Below, piece after piece: positions 35,832 to 46,441 of a stretch of 64,000 nucleotides of DNA. Under the pieces are notes generated by a model. The model did no database searches and was not told where the DNA came from. It worked only from the letters and a program-made list of their open reading frames with translations. Position 1 is the first letter of the stretch, and the number at the start of each line of letters is the position of its first letter. The DNA comes from Pseudobacteriovorax sp. (GTDB taxonomy: Bacteria > Bdellovibrionota_B > Oligoflexia > Oligoflexales > Oligoflexaceae), in assembly GCA_013215145.1 (NCBI GenBank), contig JABSRP010000025.1, positions 62,001 through 126,000 on the forward strand, read 5' to 3'. Both the position numbers and the translations under genes were made by a program.

Positions 35832-37079
35832 ATGAAATTTTTTTTTGTACCAAAGACTGCTAAGACTCGTTTTGGTTTGGGTGTTTTGCCAATAATTGTT
35901 TTGGTTTTGCTTTCTTCCTCTTGTGGCGAACCGTTTAACATCCTTGGGTTTATCGCCGATCCTGCCTACAATCAGAATGCTATCGATCTACAGTCTCAAG
36001 CTGAGGCTAAATATAACAAAGGGGAATACGAAGAAGCGCTTTCCTATGCTAGCCAAGCTAGAGATCTGGCGCCGGAAAGCGAAGCCGTAGCTGTTACACT
36101 GAGCTCCATTCATATGGCTTTGGCAGGTATCGATAGTTTTCAGTTGGTCACCAAACTTATTTCCCAAAACGACGACGAAACCGCTCTGCAAGGCTCCACT
36201 GCTGCGGATACTCTGTCTGGTTTGAGTGGGCTTATTGGAATCGATACAAATGACAGCTCAGGTTTTATTCTAGAGGGTAATCGAAGTGGCAACATAGAAG
36301 GAGCACCCACTACCGGAGTCTTCAAAGACTTACCTGTATTGTTACCGAAGGATGCCACCTCTGCCAGAAATGAAGGCGGGCAGGTGCTCTATCACATCAA
36401 TCAGGCTATCGAAGTTCTTTGCCCCTTTGTTGGGGATGAAGTAAAAATTTTAACTGAAGGTAGCGCTGATATTCGTCATGGATCCGAGGATTGTTCAAGC
36501 CGCGGCGAGGTCAAACTGAAACCTAAATCATATTTCAATTGGGCTTTCGCCCACCTTTCGGAGGCGATATTGTTCCACTCAGTGGTTCTCTACGCTCCTG
36601 AAGGCGGAGATGCCAACCTCCAGAGGCGGGCCGATTTATTAGGCCAACCAGAATCAGTAGCCAGTACCAGCGAGTATGTGTCAGCAGTCACCGAGCTGGC
36701 AGAGGTGACAGATATCATTTTTCCGACAGATACTACTTCAGCTGCCAACTCAATGTTGCTTGCAATATTTAACGACCTTGATGCCACTTCGAGAGGTTTT
36801 GCAAACATTTCAGGCATACCTGATTCGATTTCTGCGAGTATTATAGAGTCCTTGGCGGGACTGAAGTCTCAACGCGATTCCATAAGTGGACAAAACACTG
36901 ATAAAAATTCAAGCAACGAAGCTTTGAAGGAGCAGTTGACGTCAGGACTTGCGGGTTCATTGGGAACTCAGATTCAAGAAAAAGTTGCATCAGGTGAACT
37001 CCAAGGGGAAGAGTTGACTGATGCCCGCGGAGCCTATTCTTCCATTAGTTCGGTTGCTATCGAAGGCTGTAGTTTATGA
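35832..37079 (+). CDS. Lipoprotein with a TPR-like N-terminal segment
   Basis: The signal peptide (FGLGVLPIIVLVLLSSSCGE) ends in lipobox LSSSC (Cys ~34 from this start). Residues ~55-95 form one or two tetratricopeptide-like helices (AEAKYNKGEYEEALSYASQA RDLAPES). The remainder is not recognised. The stop overlaps the ATG of the S1C protease gene (ATGA) so the two are translationally coupled. Possibly a scaffold or substrate adaptor for the protease pair; this is inference from operon structure. SD GGAG 6 bases before the ATG. Confidence 0.78.
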   Translation: MKFFFVPKTAKTRFGLGVLPIIVLVLLSSSCGEPFNILGFIADPAYNQNAIDLQSQAEAKYNKGEYEEALSYASQARDLAPESEAVAVTLSSIHMALAGIDSFQLVTKLISQNDDETALQGSTAADTLSGLSGLIGIDTNDSSGFILEGNRSGNIEGAPTTGVFKDLPVLLPKDATSARNEGGQVLYHINQAIEVLCPFVGDEVKILTEGSADIRHGSEDCSSRGEVKLKPKSYFNWAFAHLSEAILFHSVVLYAPEGGDANLQRRADLLGQPESVASTSEYVSAVTELAEVTDIIFPTDTTSAANSMLLAIFNDLDATSRGFANISGIPDSISASIIESLAGLKSQRDSISGQNTDKNSSNEALKEQLTSGLAGSLGTQIQEKVASGELQGEELTDARGAYSSISSVAIEGCSL

Positions 37080-38560
37080 TTAAGTTTATCTCTATTCTCT
37101 GGTGTATGGTTTTCCTTGCCGCATGTGAGCCAAAGAAATCTTTTGAATTAGACGAAGTTAGGCGGTCTGTTTTTAAGATTTATGTTGTTTCGGCTGACCC
37201 TAGCTATGTTCAGCCTTGGCAGTTCGATAACGAACGATCATCCTCAGGATCGGGCTTCTATATAGGTGGCAATCGAATTATGACGAATGCTCATGTGGTG
37301 GCTCATGGCAAAGTCATTCGGGTGCAGCGGGATGGTGACGCCAACTCGGAACCAGCGAAAGTAGAGTTTATCGCCCATGACGCCGATCTGGCAATACTTC
37401 AAGTGGAGCCGGCGGATTACTTCAAAGGCTCAAAAACATTGGAGTTTGGAGACTTTCCAAAACTTCAAAGTAAGGTTGCTACAGTGGGGTATCCGACAGG
37501 CGGTGAGCAGATTTCGGTCACTCAAGGGATAGTGTCTCGGATTGGATTTAGGCGGTATGTCCATTCTGGATTTGACGAGCATTTATTGATACAAGTTGAT
37601 TCAGCCATTAATCCTGGAAACAGCGGTGGCCCCGTTTTCCTAAATAATCGAGTGGTGGGCGTGGCATTTCAAGCAAACACCTCAGCCGAGAACACAGGGT
37701 ATATCATACCAACCTTGGTGGTGAGACGTTTCCTAAAGGATATTGAAGATGGAGTATATGATGGACATCCTGTAGATGGAATCATTATTGGCGAAGATTT
37801 ACTAAGTGATGCCAATATAAGAAAGCACTATGGATTGGAGTCATCGGTAGGTGTTGTCGTTAGCGATGTTACTGAGTACGCGCCCTATCAGGGGTTGCTT
37901 CATGCGAACGATATTATAACTCATGTAGATGAATATGAAATCGGAGTTGACGGTAAAATTGATTTTCGCGGAGAAAGGCTTAGCTTTAAGACTATAGCTG
38001 ATCTCAAACTAAAGAGTGAAAGTGTTAAACTAACAGTTCTTCGCAGTAAGCAAAGTCTCGTCATTGAAATTCCTTTAATGAACAAAAAAGAACACTATTA
38101 TCGTGGCAATCTTTTTCATAATCGTCCAAGTTATATTGTTTATGGTGGCCTGGTGTTTTCGCTTCTGAGCCGGAATTATCTGGAAGGGTGGGGCAAAAAG
38201 TGGTACCGAAGAGCACCTTTGCATCTACGATATTTGCATTACTATGGGTTTAAAGTTCCACGGTTTCAGGACCAGAAGGACATTGTTGTTTTGAGTGATG
38301 TTTTAGTTGATGAAATTAATACGGCTGCGCAGTCTCAGGTAGAAAGTGTTTTGGATCAGGTGAATTCTGAGAAAATTACTAGTTTAAAACAGTTGCATAA
38401 TATTTTGGGAGCTAGAGGTGAGGAGCAAGTACTTGAACTGAAGTTTTGGCGATCTCATAAACCAGTAGTGATGGATTGGTCCAATTTAGAATCGGCGGAT
38501 CCTCGGATTAACGAAACTTATGGCGTCGACCCCGAGTACTTTTTGAATGAGGGGGCTTAG
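37076..38560 (+). CDS. S1C (Deg/HtrA-like) serine protease lipoprotein
   Basis: Envelope protease. Lipobox FLAAC gives lipidation at Cys17. The trypsin-like domain has an intact triad: His73 in MTNAHVV, Asp104 in DADLAILQV, Ser183 in NPGNSGGPVF. PDZ-like domains follow: ~230-345 (with VGVVVSDV...APYQGLLHANDII) and a divergent second module ~350-494. It overlaps the upstream lipoprotein gene by 4 bases. The gene directly downstream is a paralogue along the whole length with the triad replaced. No heat-shock element is seen. Confidence 0.9.
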   Translation: MIKFISILWCMVFLAACEPKKSFELDEVRRSVFKIYVVSADPSYVQPWQFDNERSSSGSGFYIGGNRIMTNAHVVAHGKVIRVQRDGDANSEPAKVEFIAHDADLAILQVEPADYFKGSKTLEFGDFPKLQSKVATVGYPTGGEQISVTQGIVSRIGFRRYVHSGFDEHLLIQVDSAINPGNSGGPVFLNNRVVGVAFQANTSAENTGYIIPTLVVRRFLKDIEDGVYDGHPVDGIIIGEDLLSDANIRKHYGLESSVGVVVSDVTEYAPYQGLLHANDIITHVDEYEIGVDGKIDFRGERLSFKTIADLKLKSESVKLTVLRSKQSLVIEIPLMNKKEHYYRGNLFHNRPSYIVYGGLVFSLLSRNYLEGWGKKWYRRAPLHLRYLHYYGFKVPRFQDQKDIVVLSDVLVDEINTAAQSQVESVLDQVNSEKITSLKQLHNILGARGEEQVLELKFWRSHKPVVMDWSNLESADPRINETYGVDPEYFLNEGA

Positions 38561-39970
38561 TTGATCTTATATTTGATCGTATTGGCATCGTCGTTTATCA
38601 TAGCATCTAACTCGAAAGCAGATTCCATTGTTAGAATAAAATCATTTGTTCAAAAAGTTGATGAACGTACACCATGGAAACGTGAGCAGGTTAGGACCAT
38701 ATCATCGAACGCCTTGGTTATAGACAAGGACTTGTTGTTGGTTTCTTCCAAAGTCGTGGATCAATCGACATTTTTGGAGGCTTATTTAGGTCAAGATGCT
38801 TCCCCTCGAACCTTAAAACTGGAATACCTCGACAATAATGCTCAGCTCGCCATACTAAAACTGCCAAAGCCAAGTGACCTCGTTCCTTTGACCTTTGCCG
38901 AAAATGTGAAGCCCAATCAAAGAGTAGAGGTGAAAAATCTACGTAATAACAGGCTTGAAACATTAAAAAAGACAATCCGAGAATTTAGAACGATAAGAAG
39001 TCGGACATCGTTCTACCCGCTACCAGTTATGGTGATGGCGAAAGGTGGGCGTTCTGTTATGAATTCAGCGCCTATTTTTTGCCAGAAAAAAGTTTGTGGT
39101 CTTGTGATTCATCAGAATGAACGAGAGCTACTTGCTCTACCTTCGCCCGTCATTCGTAAATTTCTTAACAACTATCGCTCGAACATTAAAGATTTCGCTA
39201 AAATGGGTATTGCCACTAGAACCATTCCAGACTCGCTATTCCGTAAAGTAAAGTTGAAAAACGCTGATTTAAAAGGGCTTTGGATTGAAAGAGTGTTTCG
39301 ACATTCGGCATTTAGAAATACCTTAAAAGTTGGCGATGTCGTGACGCAGGTTGATGGTATACCCATCGATCGGCAAGGCTACCTGGAAATTGAACCTTGG
39401 GGTAAATTACCTCTTTCGGGATATACTTGGAAGCTTTCGTCGACGAAACCTATCGAATTAAATGTGTGGCGTGACGGAAAAGAGATGTCGATCAAGGCGA
39501 AACCATCGGCTTTCGAAGGGGGGATGGACCCTATTCCCCTACTCAATGGTCGCAAACGACCCTTTATTATCATAAATGGTATTGTCTTTGCTGAGCTGAC
39601 GCGTAATTTCCTTTATTCTTGGGGTGCTAAGTGGATTGAGAATGCTCCCATGGCACTTTCATTTTCCTTTCTCTATGGGGAAAAAAAGCCTGCAGTTTTT
39701 ATTGCTAATGTTTTTCCGAGAGAGTCAAATCGGGTCTATCGGGCAGCTAGATATGATATTGTCAAACGAGTTAATGAGAATGAGGTAGGTAACCTAGCCG
39801 AATTCTTAAACCAAATACAATTGGCTTTTGATCAAAAGCAAAAGGCAGTCATTGATATGGGGCCCATTCCCTTAGAAGTGATTCTCGATCTTTCGACTAT
39901 AGCGGAACAAAAGGCACTCGTTAGTCAAGACTATTCCACTAATCCAGAGTTTTTTTGGCTTCCGAATTAA
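38561..39970 (+). CDS. Catalytically dead paralogue of the S1C protease (pseudo-protease)
   Basis: Homologous to the preceding gene from the protease domain to the C-terminus (LNGRKRPFIIINGIVFAELT aligns with the partner's second module, and both end in a Y..(D/N)PE-F.. tail). All three catalytic positions are changed: His to Lys64 in LVSSKVVD, Asp to Gln95 in DNNAQLAIL, Ser to Asn168 in RSVMNSAPIF. The reading frame is intact, so this is a maintained pseudoenzyme rather than a decaying gene. A signal peptide (LYLIVLASSFIIASNSKA) without lipobox suggests a soluble periplasmic partner. TTG start with GAGGGGG 5 bases upstream. The 3' end overlaps the convergent 836-aa gene by 4 bases. Confidence 0.85.
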   Translation: MILYLIVLASSFIIASNSKADSIVRIKSFVQKVDERTPWKREQVRTISSNALVIDKDLLLVSSKVVDQSTFLEAYLGQDASPRTLKLEYLDNNAQLAILKLPKPSDLVPLTFAENVKPNQRVEVKNLRNNRLETLKKTIREFRTIRSRTSFYPLPVMVMAKGGRSVMNSAPIFCQKKVCGLVIHQNERELLALPSPVIRKFLNNYRSNIKDFAKMGIATRTIPDSLFRKVKLKNADLKGLWIERVFRHSAFRNTLKVGDVVTQVDGIPIDRQGYLEIEPWGKLPLSGYTWKLSSTKPIELNVWRDGKEMSIKAKPSAFEGGMDPIPLLNGRKRPFIIINGIVFAELTRNFLYSWGAKWIENAPMALSFSFLYGEKKPAVFIANVFPRESNRVYRAARYDIVKRVNENEVGNLAEFLNQIQLAFDQKQKAVIDMGPIPLEVILDLSTIAEQKALVSQDYSTNPEFFWLPN

Positions 39971-42477
39971 GAAGCATTTGGATGATTTCTGCTCGCCTGA
40001 TTTTCGAGAATTTTCCATCGAAGTCCCAATGAATGGAGTACTGAGGGATTGCTTCCCGTTCGATTTGTCATAGACGAAAATAGAGATTGTAGGGCTATCG
40101 TAGTGTTACGTGTTAAGCTAATATCGCACTTTAGATTGCCTTCTAGGAATACCTTACCATCGATGAAGAAACAAAAGACTTCTGGATCGGCCTCGGATCT
40201 TATCAGTAACTTGGCAATTTGATTGCATGTGTCCGAAATGAGTTCAATATGATTGACTGAGATTTCTTGGCTCAAATTAAAGAATGCCTCTGGTATTTTT
40301 GCATTCAAAACACTGTTCTTTGTTTGTTTGGAGGTTTTGCAAAACTTGTTAATGGCAGCTAGTAGTTGAAGAATTTCTTTCTCACCGTATACCTTTGGCG
40401 ACGTCGTAGCTAGCAATAGCCAACCCTCAATGAATCTACTGTCATGATGATTTTGAATGACTTTTACCAGGTAGTCTGATCTTCGGATTTTCATTTTCTC
40501 CATGTGCCCAAGATGGATCTCTTGACTTGGATATCCGATCCCATTCACAGTTTCGACAAACATCTCTTTTAATGTTGATCGCTCCTTTGGACCTAGTTTT
40601 AACGACTTAGATTTATCGAATACCCGGATTAATGCTTGCAGAGCTAAATCTTTTTCTCGGAATCCTTTCCAAGGATAGTTTTTTACGAAATTGATAGACT
40701 TTTTTATTGATTTTAGGTCGTTGCAACCACTGATCTCTAGTTCCGCTATGTTTATGATTTTACGTGCTTCCTCTGTGGGTTCATGAAATTTGATGGCTTC
40801 GCGAATCATCTCTAGATTAAAATACTTCTGCATTCTAGGGATTAATTGCTCGAATCGAATCAAAAATATGACCCCGTCGACTTTGTCATCATTATGCTCA
40901 ATGAGGTTTAGGGGCCAGGCTTCGATAATATTGGCTAAATAGGGAGCTTCGAGGACAATCCTTTCTCTGGCCCTTTCACCAATCCCTATAAAATTACCCA
41001 TGAGATTGTTTTTCTCTAGAATCGAAATGATCTTCTGCCTGTCTCTTAACCTAAGATTATCAATATTCACTTCGTAGCTTGTTCGATCAAACGTTGTGGT
41101 CATGTGCTGATCAAACCAGTCGAAATCAACGTGAAAAAACCACTGAATGCGACTAAAGCTTCTTTCCACCTTATCTTCATCAATGTTTTTCGCCAGGTCA
41201 TCGTCGAGTATAGGAAGCAGTTTAGCCAGGTTCTTTAGTCGAGACTCTACTATAGGAATGGCATCGAGGTAGACCGTTGTGAACATTAAAATGACATCAA
41301 TACAGGGACGAACCGAGAACTCCGGATCGATGGTGCCGTATAGTTGATTAGATACAACGCGTTTATCTATCAACTTTTTTGCGAGTACTTCATGGACAAT
41401 TTTTTGTATTTGATTTTGACGAATTCTGACCATATAGGAAGGAAGTAGTTTACGAACACTGTCTTGCGGATCGTGATCGATCATGAAGTTTGCAGTCCTT
41501 AGTCCAACGGTGGTAGACCAAAACCTATCTCCTTTGTTGTATCGGCTCATAAATCTTCGCGCTTGACTAGAGACTAAAGCTGCTAAACTATTATTTTCAT
41601 GTTGCCTTTGGTGCTCAATCTTTAGCGACTTCAAGTTGTAAAAAAAGATTGGAATAATGGATAGATTCCAAGCTAGGATTGGCATATAGAGAGCTGGTCC
41701 AGTGTTTAGCTCGCTTGAGTTAAACATAGAAAAAAGCACTGCAACAGCGGTTAGGCAAAGTATCAGACTGAAGCCGATGATGGCATAGAATGTGTGTTTT
41801 TCGCTTGTCCTTTGACTGCTAAACAAGAGGCGGAATTTAAGAGACTGCCAAAGGGCTTTTGGGCTCATTCGAATCGACGGATCGACATATGTGAAAGCGA
41901 CTATTAAGAGAAGATTGTTGGCAAATAGAAAGTGATGTAAAACTCCTTGTTTAAGGAGGATTTCCTCCGAACGACTCATCCCTAGATCATCCATTATGAA
42001 GAAGGCCCCAGCCAATACGAGGCAGAGATTTAATATGCCCGCAGCTCTTGGAATATATCCAGAAATATTTGCAATGCGAAAAATAAACTCTGCCAAATTC
42101 AGTTGAATAAACGCAGATACGATGACTGTCATCCAAAAATAGGTATGTTCAGCGACAGGAATTTGGTTGGAAATAATTTCAAGCCCTATGAGTACCATGG
42201 ATAGAGTCGTGACCATGAATCCGTTGTCCAGAATACGGGATTTATCACTGTCGGAAGATGTTGTGACCATTGCGGTGAATAAGCAAAAAACCGAAACGAT
42301 CATAAACAAGACATTTGCCAAAGAGGTATAAAAAGGGGTAGTTCGGGCTACCTGATCCGAGCTTGAGCCGATATATATAAAAGCAACAAGACAAACCGAT
42401 AGCAAACTAACAAATAAAGCTTTATAGCCATTATGTTTGGTATTTGCGCTGGGGTTGATTGGTTGGTTTAGGCTCAT
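39967..42477 (-). CDS. Uncharacterised membrane protein: eight-TM N-terminus with large cytosolic C-terminus
   Basis: Not recognised. Hydrophobic segments are visible at about residues 18-36, 49-70, 85-105, 113-134, 141-160, 180-197, 229-251 and 262-282, followed by ~550 hydrophilic, helical residues with no motif I know. It overlaps the upstream PAS histidine kinase by 4 bases (ATGA), and that kinase has no membrane segment, so this protein may be its membrane sensor or an output. The sensory role is inference. Confidence 0.78.
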   Translation of the reverse strand: MSLNQPINPSANTKHNGYKALFVSLLSVCLVAFIYIGSSSDQVARTTPFYTSLANVLFMIVSVFCLFTAMVTTSSDSDKSRILDNGFMVTTLSMVLIGLEIISNQIPVAEHTYFWMTVIVSAFIQLNLAEFIFRIANISGYIPRAAGILNLCLVLAGAFFIMDDLGMSRSEEILLKQGVLHHFLFANNLLLIVAFTYVDPSIRMSPKALWQSLKFRLLFSSQRTSEKHTFYAIIGFSLILCLTAVAVLFSMFNSSELNTGPALYMPILAWNLSIIPIFFYNLKSLKIEHQRQHENNSLAALVSSQARRFMSRYNKGDRFWSTTVGLRTANFMIDHDPQDSVRKLLPSYMVRIRQNQIQKIVHEVLAKKLIDKRVVSNQLYGTIDPEFSVRPCIDVILMFTTVYLDAIPIVESRLKNLAKLLPILDDDLAKNIDEDKVERSFSRIQWFFHVDFDWFDQHMTTTFDRTSYEVNIDNLRLRDRQKIISILEKNNLMGNFIGIGERARERIVLEAPYLANIIEAWPLNLIEHNDDKVDGVIFLIRFEQLIPRMQKYFNLEMIREAIKFHEPTEEARKIINIAELEISGCNDLKSIKKSINFVKNYPWKGFREKDLALQALIRVFDKSKSLKLGPKERSTLKEMFVETVNGIGYPSQEIHLGHMEKMKIRRSDYLVKVIQNHHDSRFIEGWLLLATTSPKVYGEKEILQLLAAINKFCKTSKQTKNSVLNAKIPEAFFNLSQEISVNHIELISDTCNQIAKLLIRSEADPEVFCFFIDGKVFLEGNLKCDISLTRNTTIALQSLFSSMTNRTGSNPSVLHSLGLRWKILENQASRNHPNAS

Positions 42478-43592
42478 GCTGATTTTTTTTGTTTATTTGC
42501 CAATGGAATATTAAGCCGAAAACAACTACCCTTTCCTACCTGACTTTCGACTTCAATACTGCCTTTCATATCTTCGGCGATACCATGGCATATGGAGAGA
42601 CCTAAGCCGGTTCCCTGACCTTCTTCTTTGGACGTGTAAAATGGATCAAAAATGTGTGGGATTTCGTCTTTCGGGATGCCAACTCCACTATCAATGATTT
42701 CAATTGTGGCCAGCTCGTCTTTTACATTGGCATTTACAATCAATTTGCCACCGTCCGGCATCGCATGAAACGCATTTTGAATCAGATTTAGAAGAATTTG
42801 TATGGCTTTGTTGCGATTGCCAAGGACCATCATTTCATCGACCTGATAGTTCTCCGAAACGTCATAGTCGTTCGCGTTGTCTGTAACCAAGGCAAACTTG
42901 ATCGTTGATCTTAAGCAGGGAATTAGATCGACGGAGACGAGTTTATCGTCATGAATCCCAGGCTGCTGTCTGGCAAAGTCCAGAAGGTTTTCTACGATGG
43001 ACTTGCAGCGCTGAGTCGCAGCTTCAATCTCTTTGACGTCCTCGTAATGAGGGTCCTTTGGGTCGATTTCTTTCAGCAGCATTTGAGAAAAAACTAATAT
43101 TCCACCTAAAGGGTTGTTAATTTCATGAGCTATACCACCTGCAAGGAGCCCTATTGATGCTAGTTTTTCGTGTTGTAAAAGTTGTTTTTGCATTCGTTTC
43201 GCAAGGGTTCTATCACGATAAATCTGCAATACACCCTCAATTTCACCGTTTTCATTGTGAATCGGTTGGGAGGTGACCTCATGAAATTTTTCGGCTGCCA
43301 CTCCATCGAGCTCAAATTGAGCGGATTGATCATTTTCTCTCGACTCTTGTATCTGGCAACCAGGGCAGGGAGAGGTTCTATTCGCAAAGGCTTGGTAGCA
43401 TTTTTGTCCAATGAGCGCTTTAATGGACTGCCCTGAGTGGTCGGCCATAGCTTGATTGGTCTGCTGAATTTTATAGTCTTTGTCGATAATCATCAGTGGA
43501 TCGATAATGGCATCTACCGTAGCCATCCAACGCTTTTTTAGGCTCTCGACAAATGTCAAGGTTTCGGTTGGTGACGGAAATTTTTTCGTCAT
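42474..43592 (-). CDS. Cytosolic PAS-domain sensor histidine kinase
   Basis: Residues ~15-125 form a PAS domain with GQKCYQAF and a PCPGCQI cysteine pair (common in PAS kinases; could bind a metal or sense redox). HisKA follows with phospho-acceptor His in AGGIAHEINNPLGGIL, then HATPase with LLNLIQNAFHAMPDGG, DSGVGIP and GTGLGLSICHG. No TM segment. The ATG at 43590-43592 has GAGG 7 bases upstream; an upstream in-frame TTG (43604) lacks one. It is the first gene of a pair with the eight-TM protein. Confidence 0.92.
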   Translation of the reverse strand: MTKKFPSPTETLTFVESLKKRWMATVDAIIDPLMIIDKDYKIQQTNQAMADHSGQSIKALIGQKCYQAFANRTSPCPGCQIQESRENDQSAQFELDGVAAEKFHEVTSQPIHNENGEIEGVLQIYRDRTLAKRMQKQLLQHEKLASIGLLAGGIAHEINNPLGGILVFSQMLLKEIDPKDPHYEDVKEIEAATQRCKSIVENLLDFARQQPGIHDDKLVSVDLIPCLRSTIKFALVTDNANDYDVSENYQVDEMMVLGNRNKAIQILLNLIQNAFHAMPDGGKLIVNANVKDELATIEIIDSGVGIPKDEIPHIFDPFYTSKEEGQGTGLGLSICHGIAEDMKGSIEVESQVGKGSCFRLNIPLANKQKKSA

Positions 43593-43674
43593 AGCTATCC
43601 TCAAAATCAGACCTATCCTTAGGGAGGTTTCGGTAGCTATTAGAAAAAATTTATCTTTGAGAGGATCGAAGAGT

Positions 43675-43714
43675 CAAAATAAAAACCTAAAGTAGCGAAA
43701 ACTACTTTAGGTTT
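43675..43714 (-). terminator. Rho-independent terminator after lon
   Basis: Perfect 13-bp stem AAACCTAAAGTAG / CTACTTTAGGTTT (43683-43714) followed on the minus strand by a T-rich run; it begins 22 bases after the lon stop. Confidence 0.85.
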
Positions 43715-43735
43715 GTACAGATTTTATGATTAGTT

Positions 43736-46246
43736 TTAGTGAGCAAAAGCCAGGTCAGCAATCTCTGCTTCTGTGACCTTTTTCAGTCGCTCGAAAAGAT
43801 CGTCCTCTTCCGACTCGGGGTTTTCGTCAGGATGCTTCCAAACCAAAGCATGCATCAAAACATTGTCCATATGCTCTACTGGAACGACTGTAATGTCTTT
43901 TAAAATATTCTTTGGTACATCTTGCAAGTCTTTTTCGTTTTCAGCGGGGATGATGATCTTTTTAATACCTCCCCGATGAGCCGCAAGCATTTTTTCTTTC
44001 AAGCCGCCGATCGGTAAAACACGCCCTCTTAGAGTGATTTCACCTGTCATGGCGACATCTTTACTGACAGGTCTCATTGTCAAGGCGCTGGTAAGTGCTG
44101 TTGCCATAGTTATGCCTGCACTAGGGCCGTCTTTAGGGATCGCGCCCTCGGGAACGTGGATATGGATATCGACTTTCGTGTAAAACTCTTCGTCGATATT
44201 GAGGAATGTGGCTCGTGACCTTACGTAAGAGAAAGCAGCTTGTGCAGACTCTTGCATGACTTCACCAAGCTTGCCGGTGATCGTCAGTTTGCCTTTGCCA
44301 GGAACAATGGCCACCTCGGTAACAAGAAGATCACCGCCCACCTGCGTCCATGCCATCCCTGTGCACAACCCGATTTCATGGACAGAGTTTTGTAGCCCAA
44401 TTCGGAATTTTCTTGGGCCGAGGTATTTGTTGATAGATTTTTCCGTTATTTTTTCGGTGATGTCACCATCTTTCAACTCAAGTTGAGATTTTAGGGGATC
44501 GTCTGTCTTCGCATCTTCTTTTCGTTTTAGTTCAATTTTCTTCAAGTGGCGCCTAGCTAGTTTGCGAAAAACCGAGGCGATCTCTCTGTCGAGTGAGCGA
44601 ACTCCTGATTCTCGTGTATAGAAGCGGATCAACTCTCTAACGGCCTTGGGTGTGAAGTTTATCTCCTGCTTCTCTAGGCCGTTTGCTTTGACCTGCTTGG
44701 GAATCAGATACTGGTTCGAGATATTGAGTTTTTCGTCTTCTGTATAGCCAGCCAAGCTAATGATTTCCATGCGATCCAGCAATGGTGCAGGGATGGTGTG
44801 AAGTGAGTTTGCCGTGGCCAAGAACAGAACTTTTGAGAGATCGTAATCAAGATCGAGGTAGTGATCAACAAAGGTCGAGTTTTGCTCTGGATCGAGGACC
44901 TCTAACAGTGCTGCTGAGGGATCGCCTCGAAAGTCTTGGCTGACTTTATCAATTTCGTCTAGTAAAATTACGGGATTTGATTTGCCAGCCTTTCTAACCG
45001 CCATAATGACTTTTCCAGGCATGGAACCGATGTAGGTGCGACGATGTCCGCGAATTTCCGCTTCGTCTCGCACTCCGCCCAACGACACACGGACAAACTC
45101 CCGACCTGTAGCGGCAGCAACACTCCGCGCGAGGGATGTTTTACCGACACCAGGAGGTCCCACTAAGCATAGAATGGGGCCTTTGACCTGTTTAACTAGG
45201 GTGCGAACGGATAAATATTCCAAAATCCTATCTTTGACTTTCGTCAGGCCGTAGTGATCGCGATTGAGAATTCCTTCAGCGAAAACGGTGTCGCGAATTT
45301 CTTCAGAAACTTCGTCCCATGGCAACGATAGTATCGTGTCTATATAATTGCGAACAACAGTAGCCTCGGCAGACATTGGTGACATCTGTTTGAGTTTTTT
45401 GATCTCTTTCGAAACTCTGTCTTTAGCATCCTTGGCCATTTTCTTCTTCTTGAGCTGCGTCTCGATTTCCATCAGCTCGTTGCGTCCATCGTCGCGGTCG
45501 CCAAGTTCTTTTTGAATGGCCTGCATTTGTTCGTTGAGATAATACTCCTTTTGCGTTTTCTCCATCTGGCGTTTGACTCGTGCGCGGATTTTCTTCTCGA
45601 CGCGCATAATCTCTATCTCAGATTGTATGTAGCCGTAGAGTTCTTCAAGACGCTTTGCAGGGTCAGTTTCTTCAAGTAGGCGTTGCTTGTCTTGAAGCTT
45701 TAGGTTGTTTAAATGAGCCACAAGTGTATCGGCGAGTTTCGATTCATCATCCATTGATGCAATGGAAAGTAGCATCTCTGGAGGAATCCTTTTATTAAGA
45801 CGCACGTAGTTGTCAAAAGACATTTTGACAGTACGTAAGAGAGCCTCGTTTTCAACTCCATCAGATTCTTTTTCGTGTAATGGTGATGCTTCCACGAAGA
45901 AGAACTCTTCTGTTTGCACGAACTCTTTGATTTTGGCTCGTTTTTGGCCCTCCACGAGTACCTTTACCGTGCCATCTGGTAGCCTTAACAACTGAAGAAT
46001 CGTGGAGATCGTCCCCACTTTATAAATGTCTTCAGGAGCGGGTTCATTGGTTTTCGCTTTGATTTGTGCTGCAAGCAGGATTTCTTTGTTGGCAGCCATG
46101 GCTTGTTCAAGTGCCTGAATAGACTTTTCTCGTCCGACGAATAATGGAACGACCGTCGAGGGAAAAACAAGAATATCTCGCAGGGGTAGCAGTGGGATTC
46201 TGACGTCGGCTACGTTAGATAGGGGGGGCTTTTCTTCACCCGGCAT
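43736..46246 (-). CDS. lon: ATP-dependent protease Lon
   Basis: Hexameric cytosolic AAA+ protease degrading misfolded and regulatory proteins. The N-terminal substrate domain begins [16 protein letters not shown]; the Walker [16 protein letters not shown], Walker [10 protein letters not shown] and the Ser-Lys peptidase site ([14 protein letters not shown] with a later [18 protein letters not shown]) are all present. The frame is open to 46306, but ATG at 46244-46246 has AGGAG 10 bases upstream and gives 836 aa, the usual length. Located after clpX with its own promoter-like region. Confidence 0.97.
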   Translation of the reverse strand: MPGEEKPPLSNVADVRIPLLPLRDILVFPSTVVPLFVGREKSIQALEQAMAANKEILLAAQIKAKTNEPAPEDIYKVGTISTILQLLRLPDGTVKVLVEGQKRAKIKEFVQTEEFFFVEASPLHEKESDGVENEALLRTVKMSFDNYVRLNKRIPPEMLLSIASMDDESKLADTLVAHLNNLKLQDKQRLLEETDPAKRLEELYGYIQSEIEIMRVEKKIRARVKRQMEKTQKEYYLNEQMQAIQKELGDRDDGRNELMEIETQLKKKKMAKDAKDRVSKEIKKLKQMSPMSAEATVVRNYIDTILSLPWDEVSEEIRDTVFAEGILNRDHYGLTKVKDRILEYLSVRTLVKQVKGPILCLVGPPGVGKTSLARSVAAATGREFVRVSLGGVRDEAEIRGHRRTYIGSMPGKVIMAVRKAGKSNPVILLDEIDKVSQDFRGDPSAALLEVLDPEQNSTFVDHYLDLDYDLSKVLFLATANSLHTIPAPLLDRMEIISLAGYTEDEKLNISNQYLIPKQVKANGLEKQEINFTPKAVRELIRFYTRESGVRSLDREIASVFRKLARRHLKKIELKRKEDAKTDDPLKSQLELKDGDITEKITEKSINKYLGPRKFRIGLQNSVHEIGLCTGMAWTQVGGDLLVTEVAIVPGKGKLTITGKLGEVMQESAQAAFSYVRSRATFLNIDEEFYTKVDIHIHVPEGAIPKDGPSAGITMATALTSALTMRPVSKDVAMTGEITLRGRVLPIGGLKEKMLAAHRGGIKKIIIPAENEKDLQDVPKNILKDITVVPVEHMDNVLMHALVWKHPDENPESEEDDLFERLKKVTEAEIADLAFAH

Positions 46247-46326
46247 AGGCTCTCGGCTCCTAGCAAATAAGTCGGCTCTCAACACTGATTCAGTGCAAAA
46301 CGACAATGTCCATGTTTGTGATCTCT

Positions 46327-46356
46327 AATATAGTTTAGCCTAATAGAGTTTCGGAA
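46327..46356 (-). promoter_or_regulatory. Possible lon promoter
   Basis: On the minus strand TTCCGA (46356-46351) is 18 bases from TATATT (46332-46327), leaving an ~80-base leader. No obvious heat-shock consensus. Confidence 0.35.
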
Positions 46357-46384
46357 GACAGCCCTTTTACGGACAAAATTGCCC

Positions 46385-46414
46385 ATAAAAAAAAGACCTC
46401 ACTTTCGAGGTCTT
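46385..46414 (-). terminator. Rho-independent terminator after clpX
   Basis: Stem AAGACCTC / GAGGTCTT (46393-46414) followed on the minus strand by a T-run through 46387; it lies 28 bases past the clpX stop. Confidence 0.85.
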
Positions 46415-46441
46415 CGTAATGACAATGCAAAATATTATTTT

